Shown piece by piece: positions 45,182 to 56,772 of a stretch of 64,000 nucleotides of DNA (its first letter is position 1; every line of letters starts with the position of its first letter). Source of the stretch: Diplosphaera chodatii (taxonomy: Eukaryota > Chlorophyta > Trebouxiophyceae > Prasiolales > Stichococcaceae). The stretch covers positions 1,302,001 through 1,366,000 of the forward strand of contig JAALGY010000054.1 in the NCBI GenBank assembly GCA_032358165.1. Direction: 5' to 3'. The translations under genes and the position numbers were made by a program. The notes under the pieces were generated by a model that was not told the origin of the DNA, did no database searches, and saw only the letters and a program-made list of their open reading frames with translations.

Positions 45182-46184
45182 ATGCAGCGCCTGGCCTCAG
45201 GGCCCTGCCTGGCGAAGCCCTGCACCAGCGCTGGCATTCGAGGCGCGTGCTTCACGTCTTGCTCTCCGCTCAGTCCGGCGCAACGCTGTCGAACAGCCTG
45301 CAGCAGCGCAGCTGGCAACAGCACTGCCCAGAAGACCGTGCTGGAGGCGCAGATCGCCACGGCTGACAACTTTAGGCCATTTGGGCAGGTGCGTGCTGGT
45401 CCGGCGAGCAGCAAGGTTCACAGTGGTCGCTGATGCCTGTGCAAACGCCGCTAAATACACGGCCTGCTTCTGCTGTCCAGCTGCCGCAGAGCAGAAGAGC
45501 ATCCACCTTTAACATGCAGCTCATCAGCGCAACGGACGATGGCAACGAATTTGACGACGAGGACGCAAAGCTGGTGCTGGACCAGGGTGCCGCACCACGC
45601 TTCTACATCATGAAGCTGCCCCGGCGTGGCCTCACCTTTGACCGGATCACATACCACGCCAATGTCACCCAGTGCTTGGGTGAGGCACCCGCACTACTGC
45701 CGACAGCATGCAACCTTCCTGCCTGCCGGGTGGTGCAGCAGGTCAGCAGAGGTGTGTGTGTCTCGCAGGCTCCATGAACCCCGAGCCATGGTACCTCGTG
45801 GTCGCTGAGCCAACCGGCTCGGTGCAGAGGTTTCCTCGCGTAGAGGACCTCCATGCTTTCAGGGTGCGCCATAGCATTGCTTGCTCCTGATGTGCAGCCG
45901 CATTCAAATTGAGCACATCAACGGTGTTTGTGTCATTGCTATTTCACGTTGACTGCAGATACCGCATGGTTCCTTTGCAAAACTGCACCAAGCGACTTGG
46001 CACGGTAATGGCCTATCTTTCAGGGCCTCTGTCTGCATTACTGATGCCCACTCTAGTGCAACCGTGCACCATCACTGTGCCTTGCTCTGCTGCAGCCGGG
46101 CCTCTATTTGATGGCGCTGACAGCATGAGCTTCTTTAACCTTGAGTTGGCAGACACGAACGTTGTGGTGCGCTCACCCTGCTGA
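45182..46184 (+). CDS. Ureidoglycolate lyase/hydrolase-like protein (AllA fold)
   Basis: The family acts in purine (allantoin) breakdown in bacteria; plant-type members are poorly characterised. The ATG at 45182 gives a ~45-residue Cys/Ser/Ala/Arg-rich leader that could be an organelle transit peptide, then EAQIATADNFRPFGQ, the usual start of the AllA domain. Next exons: LISATDDGNEFDDEDAKLVL; RFYIMKLPRRGLTFDRITYH and ANVTQCLG; SMNPEPWYLVVAEPTGSV; IPHGSFAKLHQATWH at 45958-46002; and AGPLFDGADSMSFFNLELAD. The TQCLG, GTWH-like and FNLEL motifs are typical of the plant-type group. At least four introns. The stop used here (46182-46184) gives a slightly different end (NVVVRSPC) from the usual NVVDH, so a further exon is possible. 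Confidence 0.82.
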
Positions 46185-46803
46185 CGCGCTGTGAGTGGAC
46201 AGCAATGATGATCACTTTGTGTCCAGCCATCATTGGGCTGCCTTGCGTGAAGCTTGCTGCCATTGCACTGCAGGATCACAACACGCATACGTATGCGCAT
46301 GAGCAGCAGCAGTTCGAGGTGATGCCTTCTACTGCATGGTTGCTCCGTCTCGCAACATGCAACATTCATGGCAAACTCAATGCATTTGTCGGTCTGCCAA
46401 TTGCAGGTGAGGGAAACTGAGAGCAGCAACAAGAGACGATGGTGGTCAGATACGCTTCGAGAGCAATGACTCGCACACGGGTAACGCCAAGGGAAGGCTG
46501 TGCACAGCATCAGGCCTGACCGGATCACATCAGCAGGTCGCAGGTGTTGGGAACATACATTATAAAGTGCTTGCGGTCAAGATCACATTGGTTGTTGCCG
46601 GTGGGGCCAAAGCGTCTGCTGTTTTGGGCCTCCTCACATGATGCAGTTGTCAAGGCCGTGCACACTTGTTCTTCACGTGGCTGTCAACAGCGTCTTCTAA
46701 GCGGCTGGGCAATATTTGCGGCAAAAGTTTGATAGGAGCGCCACCATGCGTGCTGTAGTCGCCGGCAGCCTGCGCAACAACGTGTACCATGAGAGCAGAC
46801 TTT

Positions 46804-46808
46804 TTACA
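46804..46808 (-). terminator. Poly(A) signal for the profilin-like gene
   Basis: TTACA on the plus strand (TGTAA on the gene strand) lies about 50 bases after the stop at 46857. Confidence 0.45.
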
Positions 46809-46856
46809 ACAGATCACGTCCTGGCGCAACGTCGGATGGCAACAGTGAGACACAAC

Positions 46857-47469
46857 TCACTCGAAGGTGACGGCCACATACACAGGCTTCCCGCTGACTG
46901 TCCCCAGGCAGACAGCTGCGCCGGTGCTGGTCTCCGGGTCGCCCTGCATGCTGCGGCCCCACACCAGCGGCGGGTGGTGTTGATGCACCTGTGGTCGATG
47001 GTGTACAAAGCAATGTACAGCTGCGGGAGTGACAGCATCCGGGCCGCTGCACTGGGCTGACAACCTCAACACTGCTGTGCTGACGAGTACAAAGCGTAGC
47101 AGCTGTCTGCAAGCAGCATGGATGTTGACGTTGTCGCCGTTGTTTGTGCGTGTGTTCCGTCCTCCAGATTCACCTCACCTCGTATCGCCTGCCCTGAATA
47201 AAGAGCCCGTGCCGGATGGCCTGCTCCCGGGGCTGTGCCACCGCAGCTGTCAATGACTGCATGTCCTTCTTGGAGACACCCTGCACGAACTGTGATTTGC
47301 TTGGTCAGGTCGTGCACGATCAGCTGCAACACACCAGAGCAGGCTGGCCGCTGTGCAGGTGCCTTGCCTCGAATGTAGCGTGCAGCACCGTGCCGGCCCC
47401 ATCAAAGATCAGAATTCTGCTGCAGTCCCGCAAATCACGCTGTGCTGCGCTGATCAACCGGTCGGCCAT
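46857..47469 (-). CDS. Profilin-like protein
   Basis: Profilins bind actin monomers and poly-proline. The proposed protein is about 120 residues from three exons: MADRLISAAQRDL to LIFDGAGTVLHATFE (ATG at 47469); GVSKKDMQSLTAAVAQPREQ to RHGLFIQGRRYE; and VHQHHPPLVWGRSM to GKPVYVAVTFE, ending TGA at 46857-46859. Length and the strand pattern (DG.V.A...F; a mid helix; a GL...G..Y motif; an alternating C-terminal strand) fit the profilin fold, but sequence likeness is modest and the usual C-terminal helix is short. Other roadblock/profilin-like small folds remain possible. Confidence 0.5.
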
Positions 47470-48264
47470 GCCGCCTGGTCGTGGCTGGAAGAAGGATGGA
47501 GCCGCTCGCCGCAGGCTCTTGAGGCTGCGCCAAGAGTAAACAGGTGCTGGGCCTGATCCCAATTGACACCAGCCCAGTCAGTGCTAGAAGAGCACGATCA
47601 CTGGGACTGCAGCAGTGACAGCGAGACGACCAGAGCGCTGAATGTCGCCGAGCACCGTGGAAGGTGTGGATCTGAGCTGTGCTCGTCCCACTTTGTAAGA
47701 AGTAGGTGTCACTCGAAGCAGCGGGTGCACCAGGGTGCTGGGCACAGGCCGGTGCTTGGATTAGGGATAGTCAAGGAGTACCAGGTCTTGCACGTTGTGG
47801 TCTGCCTGGAAAGTGCCAGGGTTCGAGTGCTGAATGTGCTGCAGCAGCATCTGGGGAGGATCTCATGTGGTTCGTCCCTTCCAAGGCTCCTCGTGTTGCT
47901 TTGGCGTTGCTGACTCCTCCTGGGTTCTCGCCCTGCGGGACGCCGACAGCTAGTGTGTTCATACCGGTTTTGAAGGCTGCAAAGCATTGCGTCGCATGCA
48001 AGCGGCTGCACAGCGCGGTGTGTATCGACTACTCGCCCGTCGGCCAAAGTGAAGTGTGTTCAGAGGCAGCCCCAGCGTACAACGAGCCACCTTTCTTTAC
48101 CATCAAACAGTGGTGTTGCGGGTGATCACATACTTCACGGCCTGGCCATGGTGGTGATCAGCTTGACCTGCTGACCAGCACGTTTGGCTGTGAATGGCAG
48201 CTGTTCATCACCACGCTCCTCTGCTGGCCGGGTCGCCAGATCGTGCACACCTGCAGCACAGCAC
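47470..48264. other. Divergent intergenic region
   Basis: It lies between the profilin-like gene and the cyclase gene. ORFs of up to 139 codons exist but have no recognisable domains. It may contain a 5' exon of the cyclase gene. Confidence 0.35.
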
Positions 48265-51200
48265 ATGGCAGGGCGCCATGGCCCAGCACAGCCACGCAAA
48301 CCTCGCCCACATCGCCTGTCCGTCAGAACGTCGAATGCCGACTCCGAGGCAGAGAGCATGGCAGCGGCATTGTCAGCGGTGCAGCATGCACCCGATCCGC
48401 CGCCGTCACCCTCGTATGGGACCTCTTCCCAGCCACTCATCAACAGCTTATCGAGCACCGTCGCCGAAGAAGATGGAGCGGGTTGTGCCAAACGCCAGCG
48501 ACAGCCCAGCAGCGACTCCGCGCACTTGCGAACAGCTTATGGCGGGTTCAGCTCTGCCGATGGCAGTGAAATCACGTCTCAGCACGCGTTTGAGGTGGTG
48601 GCCAGCAGCTCGTCCTTCGTTGCCGGCAACCCTCTGTGGCGTGATGGCAGCGGCAGCCTGCCGGCGCTGGCGCTGGGCGGGCGTCCAGATGGCCTGCTGG
48701 CAAGCACACCCCTCAAGGCCTCGCCGCCGGCAGCACGCAAGATGCCGCTGGTGCCGGTCAAGCAGAACGCTGTGGTTCCTTTCGATGGCGACGTGCTGCC
48801 ACTAAGATCGGTGAGGCTTGCGTGTGGGCTGGAGTTCAAGGCAGCAGCCACAACAGTTGCATCATGCTCGACGCAAACTCATATGGTCAATTGACCGTGC
48901 AGAAGCCGGAGCGGTCCATATTCGAGAGCAACGCTACACTTGCAGCGCTGCCGGTGTGGAAGCAGCGCTCATTGCGGGTCCTTCACAGCATTCCGTACCT
49001 TATATTCTCCACACTGGTCACAGTTATTGCTATTTTCCTGAGCGATGTGCGGCTGGCTCTGACGCCGCCATCTGCCGACGAGTTTTTCACCGTGCTGGCA
49101 TCCCTGTGCCTGGTGCAGTTCGCAGTTGAGCTGGTGAGGGTTGTGCGGTAATCCTCGCGACTTGTGTTGCACACCATTCAAGAGCCATCAGGGCTGACAT
49201 GGCTGTGCTCGTATACCGCAGGTCTGGACGTCAGCAGTCAAGCCAAGGTACTTCCTGAAGAGCTTCTGGTTCTGGCTAGACCTGATCTCCACAGCATCAC
49301 TTCTGCTGGACATCCCGGCGCTGCAGTCATCGTTTGTGGCCGCCGGCTCCAGCAGGGAGGACAAGCAGGCGTCCACGCTGCGGGCTGCCGTGCGGGCCTT
49401 CCAGCTCATCCGGATATCCCGCCTGCTGAAAGTGCGGTGACTCCCCCTCTGTGCCAGACGGCAGCCACAAGAGATTGTGAGCTGATCAGGGAGGGTCGAG
49501 CACGCTGTGGCAGCACCTGACAGTCGTTTTGTCAATGTGCACGCAGGTGCTGCAGATCATTCAGCTGGTGAAGGCGCACCAGGAGCACCGGCGCCTCGAG
49601 GCCCTGCGCACTTTGTCAGATGACAGTGGGTTGGATTATGACCTGCTGGCAGAGGAGAGCCGGCCATCCAGGGTAGGGTCAAACGGCAGCCGAGTCCTGC
49701 AACTGCAAGCTGGAGAACAGTGGCGCTTGCTGTGTGGGTAGGTGGGATGAAAGGTTTGCAACGCTCCTTGCACAGGTGGGCCAGAAGCTGTCAGACCTGA
49801 CGACAAGTCGTGTGGTGCTGCTGGTGCTGGCAATGCTGTTCGTGCTGCCGGTGTTCAACATTGGCAGCGGCATCTATGGCAGCGCGCCGCCCCTCGGCTC
49901 TGCTGCCGTCAAGGTGAGCCACCATGATGTGGCTGCCCGCCTCGCCTCGCTGGCATGCGGGCATGCTGACTGACGAGTGGTGCACATGCCACATTCAGGT
50001 GCTGCACCAACTCTGGATCCACGAAGGCTACACATCTCCGGCCTTCTTGGCAGCGGCATCTGTCACATTCCCGACCGCGGCTGTGACTGCCGAGCAGCTG
50101 ATCCTGCAGGTGCAGTGCCGTCAGCAATCATTATTGCCTAGGGATCCTGCTGCACATGCACGCGGTTGTGTACGCTTTGCTGACCAGGGCAACATGAGTG
50201 CAGGCGTCGCCATATGTTCTGGGGCTTGGCAGTCAGGGGGCGCACAACACCTTCCGGCCGCTGATCTTGACGATCTGCAACTCGACATTCCTGCCAAACA
50301 CGGACGCTGATCTCGCAGCAGAAGAGGTGACCTGCTGCTGGAACAGCCTACATGGGGCACATGACATCACATCAGCGGACTGTGTGCCTCACCCTGTTGT
50401 TGCCCATGATGTTGAGTCGTCAACCCTGCCGGGCTGATGTAGGTGCGAATCGGGAGGCACTGGCGGGCGGATGAGCTGACGCAGGAGGTCATCCGCACGC
50501 CGGGGTGCAGCGATGCGGTGCTGGGTGACTGCCTGATCAGCCGCGGGGTGTTCGACCTCAGATGGGAGTCCCAGCTGCAGGTGATGGCAATCTCTGCAGT
50601 CAGCAGTCATGCACAGACCCGCATGCGCATCCCTCGTCCCATGGGTGACGTGTATATTCGAAAATGAACAGGCCATCCTGGACATGATGCGCATCCTGAC
50701 AGCCATTATTCTGCTGGGCCTGGGCGCGTACATCTTCAAGCGCGACACGACAGTGCTGGTGCTGGTGCCCATCGAGCGCATGTTCAAGAAGGCAAGGCAT
50801 TCATGCACGGTGCCTCCGACCAACGAGCATCACCCCTTGCCAGTGGCACATTTTTAGATTCAGCGCCATACGATGTCACAAGGCGTGCGTCCCTGGCCGG
50901 TCGCAGGTGAAGCAGGTGTCACAGAACCCGCTGGCCAAGCACCCCAAGGTGAAGGCTAAGACAGAGGAGGAGCAGCTGGAAACGCGGCAGCTGGAGAATG
51001 CACTGGACAAGATCTGCAGGTGGGCTGGCCCAGCGGCGCATGAGCCTCAGTACTGTGCTGCCAGTGCGACCGTACGATGTGCACATGCACATGCAACTGA
51101 CACATGCTGCCACCAAATTTGCGCAGCTTGTTGGCGATTGGGTTTGGGGATGCTGGTGCGGAGGTGATAGCCAACAACATCAAGAGCGGCGGCGACATCG

Positions 51201-53308
51201 ACCCCATGGTACCAGGCCAGAAGGTCACTGCCATCTTCGGCTTCTGCGACATCCGACAGTTCACAGACACCACGGAAGTCCTGCAGGTGCATGTTGCTGC
51301 CGCGCTCTTACAGTGGCGGTGCAAACTGCTGCAAGGTGCTGTCTCCAATGAGTAGGCATTTTTGTACACTAGCTCATACCACTGCTTCATCGCCGCAGGA
51401 GGACATCATGGAATTTGTCAACTCGATCGCCAAGATTGTGCATTCGGAGGTGGACAAGCACGGTGGCTCCGCCAACAAAAACATCGGAGATGCGTTCCTG
51501 CTGGTGAGTCGACAACACCAACACACATCTTGTGTCTCTGACCCACGCACTCTCATCTGCATCCCTGCTGCAGCACCGTATCACGATTGGCATTTTGGTC
51601 TGCGTTCGGGACGATGCTGATGAGGGCCAGCACGAGCGGCGCGCAGGTGTGGAAGTTCCCCAGCCCAGCAAAGCTGGCTGCAGCGCGGGGTCGCATCGGC
51701 TCGGGCGGCTCGGGCGGCAGCGCCTCCAGCAGCCGCAACGGCAGCTTCAGCAGCGCACAGCGGGAGGGCAGCGCCCGCGGGCGGCCCCCACCGCTCAGCA
51801 AGCGGCTGAACCTGAGCCAGCGGGTGCTGCGCAAGCACAGCGTGCAGGTGTGCACAGGATGTGGTGGTGGTATGGGCAGGCGCAGGCGATACGATGCTCA
51901 AGTCCAACCCTTGGTGGAGCTGGCTTGCGTCTGTGGCCGCTGTTGAAGTTGGAGGCCCGAGTGAAGTGTTAATAGCTGCTACATGCTCAACAACAGCAAA
52001 CATGCTGTTTTGTTGCAGGCGTCACGAGCGGGCAGCATCAGCGGCGCGACGGGGCGCCCACCCCTGCCAAGGGTCGAGGAGATGGCTGACCGGGCGCTGG
52101 CCGCATTCATAATCGTTCAGGTCAGTCCTAGTGAAGCTTTGCCTCGGCTGACTTTAGCATGCATGCCACGTCGCTTTGGCTGACGCTTGTTCAACATCTC
52201 TAGCCTCACAGTACTGCTTCTAAACTTCTAGGTGCTGCTGAAGATGTCGCCGCGATTAAGGCACTTTTGCAGGCGGGCAGACCTCAATGCACGCATGCCA
52301 GAGTACACGGTGGGCAGAGCATCAAGCCTGACTCTGTGTCAGACCCACTGATCATTGTCAAATTCAGGGCACCGCCCCACTGATGCAATTTTCACTGTGC
52401 ACCGCAAATCTTGTGCAGCATCCTCACATCCGTCTGCTTGCCGCCTGCAGGTGCGCATGGGGTTTGGTCTGCACGTGGGCTGGGCCATTGAGGGCGCGAT
52501 TGGCTCCGACTACAAGATTGACGCCTCGTACCTGTCGCCCAACGTGAACATGGCGTCACGGCTGGAGGCAGCCACCAAACAGTTTGGCGTCACAATGCTG
52601 CTGTCGGACGACTTTGTGTCACTGCTGTCGCCCGGCGTGCGGCGGCGAGTGCGGCAGGTGCCATGCTCACCATGTGAATGCGTGCACTGCATGGGAGCAT
52701 TGACGCTGCTGCAGGGACCTGCTGCTGTTGCTGCTCCTCAGCGTGACTGCCTCTTGCAGATCGACTGTGTCACCGTCAAGGGCAGCAACCATCCGATGGG
52801 GTTGTTCACGTACGACGTGACGCTTGAGCACATCGCCAGCCCAGCAGACGATGATCCCGGCGGCCAAGCACCAGAGCTCGAGACCTTTTCGGGCTTGTCC
52901 TACGAACACGAGTTTGAAGAGCACCCGCACCTCGTGAAGTGAGCAGCGCTCTCGCCTGCTCCTGGTCGGGCTGCATTACACTTCATGTGTGCACCTAGAG
53001 TGCTTGTGAGTGCTGCTTCACACCCGCATCAATGTGCGGCCTCGTGACCCCTTTGTGCACAAACACGCAGGACGTGGGCGGTCACAGACGCCTTCCTGGA
53101 GCGATTCAGGGAGGGGTTTCGGGCGTACCAGGCAGGGCGGTGGGGAGCTGCACGGTCGGTGCTGGAGGAATGCGCGTCGGCACGGCGCTCACAGTCGGGG
53201 GACGTCGTGCCGGACGGACCGTCCATCACGCTGTTGGAGTTCATGGCCCGCACGGGGTACACAGTGCCAGACGGCTGGCAGGGCTGCCGTGAGCTCACTG
53301 ATAAGTGA
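48265..53308 (+). CDS. Voltage-sensor-like membrane class III nucleotidyl cyclase
   Basis: This is predicted to make cAMP (or cGMP) in response to a membrane signal. After a long Ser/Pro-rich cytosolic N-terminus come hydrophobic segments resembling S1-S3 (IPYLIFSTLVTVIAIFL; FFTVLASLCLVQFAVEL; RYFLKSFWFWLDLISTASLL) and an S4-like helix with spaced positives (FQLIRISRLLKVR). Then a span (SRVVLLVLAMLFVLPVFNI, 49806), an extracytosolic domain of about 200 residues, another span (MMRILTAIILLGLGAYIFK, 50683) and a HAMP-like link (VPIERMFKKVKQVSQNPL). The cyclase has both metal aspartates (FGFCDIRQFTD; NKNIGDAFLLV), the substrate lysine of NKNIGD, and the Asn/Arg pair in SPNVNMASRLEAATKQFG. A Ser/Gly-rich insert splits the domain after IGDAF. 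The C-terminus has FREGFRAYQAGRWGAA. About 15 introns. The start codon is uncertain. Confidence 0.85.
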
Positions 53309-54115
53309 CTTTGCAGCATTTGAGAGAGAGGGAGTATAGACAGAGGGGTCAGTAGGCAGGAAGGTGACTATGGTGGTCAGGGGTAGAAAGCGGTCAATAG
53401 AATAGTGTACACGCACTGCACCATGGAGTATCGCACGTGTTGCTTTGTCAACAATATTGCTACGTACAGTCAAAGGGTTGCAGGTCCTGATCTGGTCGAC
53501 GTCGCGAGTGAGCACATGGCAATCACTGTTGCACGAGGGTCTGCAGCTCCACACAACAAGTTTCCTCCTCTCACCATCTGCCCGCAGCGTTGCCGCCGCT
53601 CTTCAGATGACGACATTTGACATCAGCAGCTTCGCCCAAGTACGCCTGCAGGCTCCAGTCATGCCTCACTGCGAGAGGGTGCGAGCTGCAGGCCGCTCGG
53701 GCCTGTGACGGCAGCTCAGGGCCACAGCCCCTTGCAGGAGCTGTCACAATATCGGCATAGTTTCGCATTTCGGTGCCATAGATGCAGGCTGGGTTTGACC
53801 ATTTCAAGTTGCATTTGTGCATCTTGCGGGAGTCTTCCCGTGACACAAGCAACATGCATCAAAAGTACTCATGAGCCTTGAGACACCCGACGCAGATCGA
53901 CTTTACATGATCAGGTGCGTCTCATGTCTAGTTCCACCTGGTGGCTGCAGGGCATATGCCTTTCCCAGATCGGCAGGCTCTGGTGTCCAGCACGGCTTGT
54001 GGAGCAGGCAGCGTGTATTCTGTTGCGATTGAGACGGGCGCTCGATGGCTGTGTAGGCCGTAGGGTGCTGTCAGCTTTGTCAGGGGCCGCCGTGCGGCCG
54101 ATCACTTGGGTCGCC
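53309..54115. other. Intergenic stretch
   Basis: No gene was recognised. The last ~200 bases stay open in the frame of the PAQR start and may be its 5' UTR. Confidence 0.35.
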
Positions 54116-55981
54116 ATGGCGGAAGAGGTGTTGTTCCTGATGGAAAAGGAAGCACGCGACGCCTCCAAGCGCTCAGCTATGCTGTCTGTCCCTCGGCGGC
54201 GCAACTCCAGCGGCAGCGACCTGTCCGTGACAGAAGCAGGCAAGGCGCCCTCCCACCTCACGGCAACCCCTTGATCCTGCTGCAGATTCGAGGCGGACGC
54301 TGACGATCGGTTGCAGCGTCGTGTTCACTACAGTGAAGTAACAGTTGATCTCGTGCGAACCCTGGACTCAAGGCAAGCTTGGTGCCAAGTCAACTGCTGC
54401 AAATGCAGATGGACTCCAGGCGAGCTACACAAATGGTAACGGCTACGCCAATGGCGACGCAGCCGCATCACCAGCAGTGCAGTGGGATGGTCAGCGATTG
54501 TACTGGTTCGACGAGGCGCCGCCGGTGCTGCAGTTCAACAAGTATGTGCGCAGCGGGTACCGTGCGGGGATGAGCTACCAGCAGTGCATGTGCAGCATCC
54601 TCAGCTACCACAATGAGACAGGTGTGTCACGACGTTGTGTTCACAGACTTGCAATGATTCCCCACAGCAGTTGTTGTGCATGACTCTGGCATGTCGGCTG
54701 GCAGCGATGTGACACAGCAAGCATGGAAACATGATGCTGTGCAGGCAACATCCTGTTCCATCTCCTGCCCGCGACCGCGTTGCTGGCAGCAGTGCTGCTG
54801 GGGTGGCTGCCAGCGTGGCCAGGCGCCCTGCACAACTTCATCGGCCAAGTGGGCGGCATCCTGGTGTGCCTGCTCGGCTCGGTGACCTACCACACGCTGA
54901 TGGCGCACCACGAGAAGTACAAAGTCTGGCTTGCAGTCGACGTGAGCGCCTGCCCCCTGCACCACCATCATGCTCCCATCTGTATCCCTCTGCTACCATG
55001 TCCACCAGAGCGCACTTGATGCAGTCTCTGAAACCGTCAAACATGTGCATGTGCATGTGCACACGACAGGTGTGCGGCATCTTTGTCCTGTTTTTGAGCG
55101 GCGTGCAAGTTGTGGCCTGGTGGGGCCTGAGGTGGGTGTCTTCTGGACGGCGTGCAGCCCCGCCTGCCACCCTGCAGTCCAGACTGCCAGAGCGGTCCCA
55201 CTGCGCTGCTTGCTCACTGCTCAGTAGCTGCACTGCACCCTGCAGGTGTTGGCCCACACTGCGCGCCTTCTATGTGGTTGTATACTACTCCGTCGCCGTT
55301 GTGGCGGTGGTCTCGGCGGTGCGCGCCAAGAGCGTGGTCATGAGAGCGCTCCCGATGCTGGTGCGGTAGTTTCCAAGTACACCTGGCGTCCTGTTGCCGG
55401 TTGCTGGCACATCGGGGTCGCACCACAGTGACCACTGCCACCTGCTGCCATGCTTGCTGCTCATGCTGTGTCCCACCCCGCACTCGCAGGTGCTGTTCCT
55501 GGTGCGTGTGAGCCTGACGGTGCTGCGGTGGGCGCTGCCCGCCGGCCCCCCGGCTGCGACACGGCACTACGCCGTCATGGAGGTCAGCGGCGACGCACGG
55601 CACGCATGGGGTCAACATGAGCGCACTTGTCGGGGCGTTCCCCGACAGCCTGTGCTCACACCCCTGCGTCCGTGCAGGTGCTGTCGCTGGTCGGCGGCAC
55701 CGTCAACGTGCTGCGGTGGCCGGAGCGCCACTTCCAGCCGGAGCCCGGGCGGCCCGGGCGCTTCGACTACTGGCTCAACAGCCATCAGGTGAGCGCCAGT
55801 TGATCGCTGGTCGTTTCAACGCTGCGTTTGCAATGCTTCTCTGTTGATAATGGTTGCCAAACATGTTGCTCCTGGCCTGCAGTTGATGCACATCTTAGTG
55901 GTCATCGCAATGGGGCATCTTTTTAGAGGCGCCACTCTCGATTGGCGGGATTTCAGCAGTGGGACCAGCTGTCCGACCTGA
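54116..55981 (+). CDS. PAQR / heptahelical protein (adiponectin receptor-hemolysin III family)
   Basis: This is a seven-span membrane protein; many family members are zinc-dependent lipid (ceramide-type) hydrolases, and plants call them HHP. The start at 54116 gives MAEEVLFLMEKEARD and a Ser/Arg-rich tail. The next exon has the family's cytosolic entry (LYWFDEAPPVLQFNKYVRSG, SYHNETGNILFHLLP). Spans follow: ALLAAVLLGWLP; GQVGGILVCLLGSVTYH; CGIFVLFLSGVQVVAWW; FYVVVYYSVAVVAVVSAV; VLFLVRVSLTVLRWALP. Then ERHFQPEPGRPGRFDYWLNS and HQLMHILVVIAMGHLF, the final span with the H-x3-H zinc motif. The stop is TGA at 55979-55981. The first catalytic His region (SVTYHTLMAHH) is also present. At least six introns. 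Confidence 0.85.
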
Positions 55982-56772
55982 CGGGTTGGCTACAGGCTGT
56001 GCACGTAGCGTATGCCGGTTGTATAGCACACTGAACATTTGATGGCCTTGCCAGCGCGATCAGGTTGCATATCATCCAGGGTTCCCCGCATAACTCGGTG
56101 TATCAAGTCTGTCCGATCCAGTTGTGTAGCTTGCACGGCCAGCATTGAACTTGTCTGTCAGCATTCATTAGTGGTTTGATGGGACGAGGTTTGGGGCGCA
56201 CATATAGGTGCAGCATACGCGCTTTGATTGAGTGCGCACTGCAGATAGACAATCATTCATTGAATTGTTACACCAGCGGTCTCCACATCAAACTTGATCA
56301 ATCCATATCAGATATAGCAGAGCATCGTGAGATGGCTATCGTAGGTCCACTACATGTGCAACAATAGACGCTGCCGGCAGGACTGACTTGATGAAGGCAG
56401 AACAGGACCAACACAAACCAAGACCACATCTGCGCGGAAACCACAGCAACAAAGTCCGCATAAAGTCTGTGGAAACTGCAACCTGCCTGGCATCAGCTGC
56501 AGCGACATTGATGATGTGGTCAATGACGATGCCCCTCGACGCGTGCTCAGATTGTTCACCCTGCCCAGAATGATGGACTTCTGGCCCGGCTCCTGCCGCA
56601 CTTCTGTCCCTGTCTATGGCCTACACACCGCCCTACCAAATGGACCTCTGACGGTGCCCGTGGTGCTGCCGACCAGCGACACAAACAGCTGCTCTTTGTA
56701 CGGCAGACGATGGCGCCAACGTAGCCGCTCTCCGGTGACAGCCACCAGCGATGTCCCTCCACAGGCGTCGCA
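55982..56772. other. Intergenic stretch between convergent genes
   Basis: The minus strand has an open part around 56700-56400 (YKEQLFVSLVGSTTGTV; SIILGRVNNLSTRRGIVID) in shifting frames that could be exons of an unrecognised gene or 3' UTR. Nothing firm. Confidence 0.3.
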
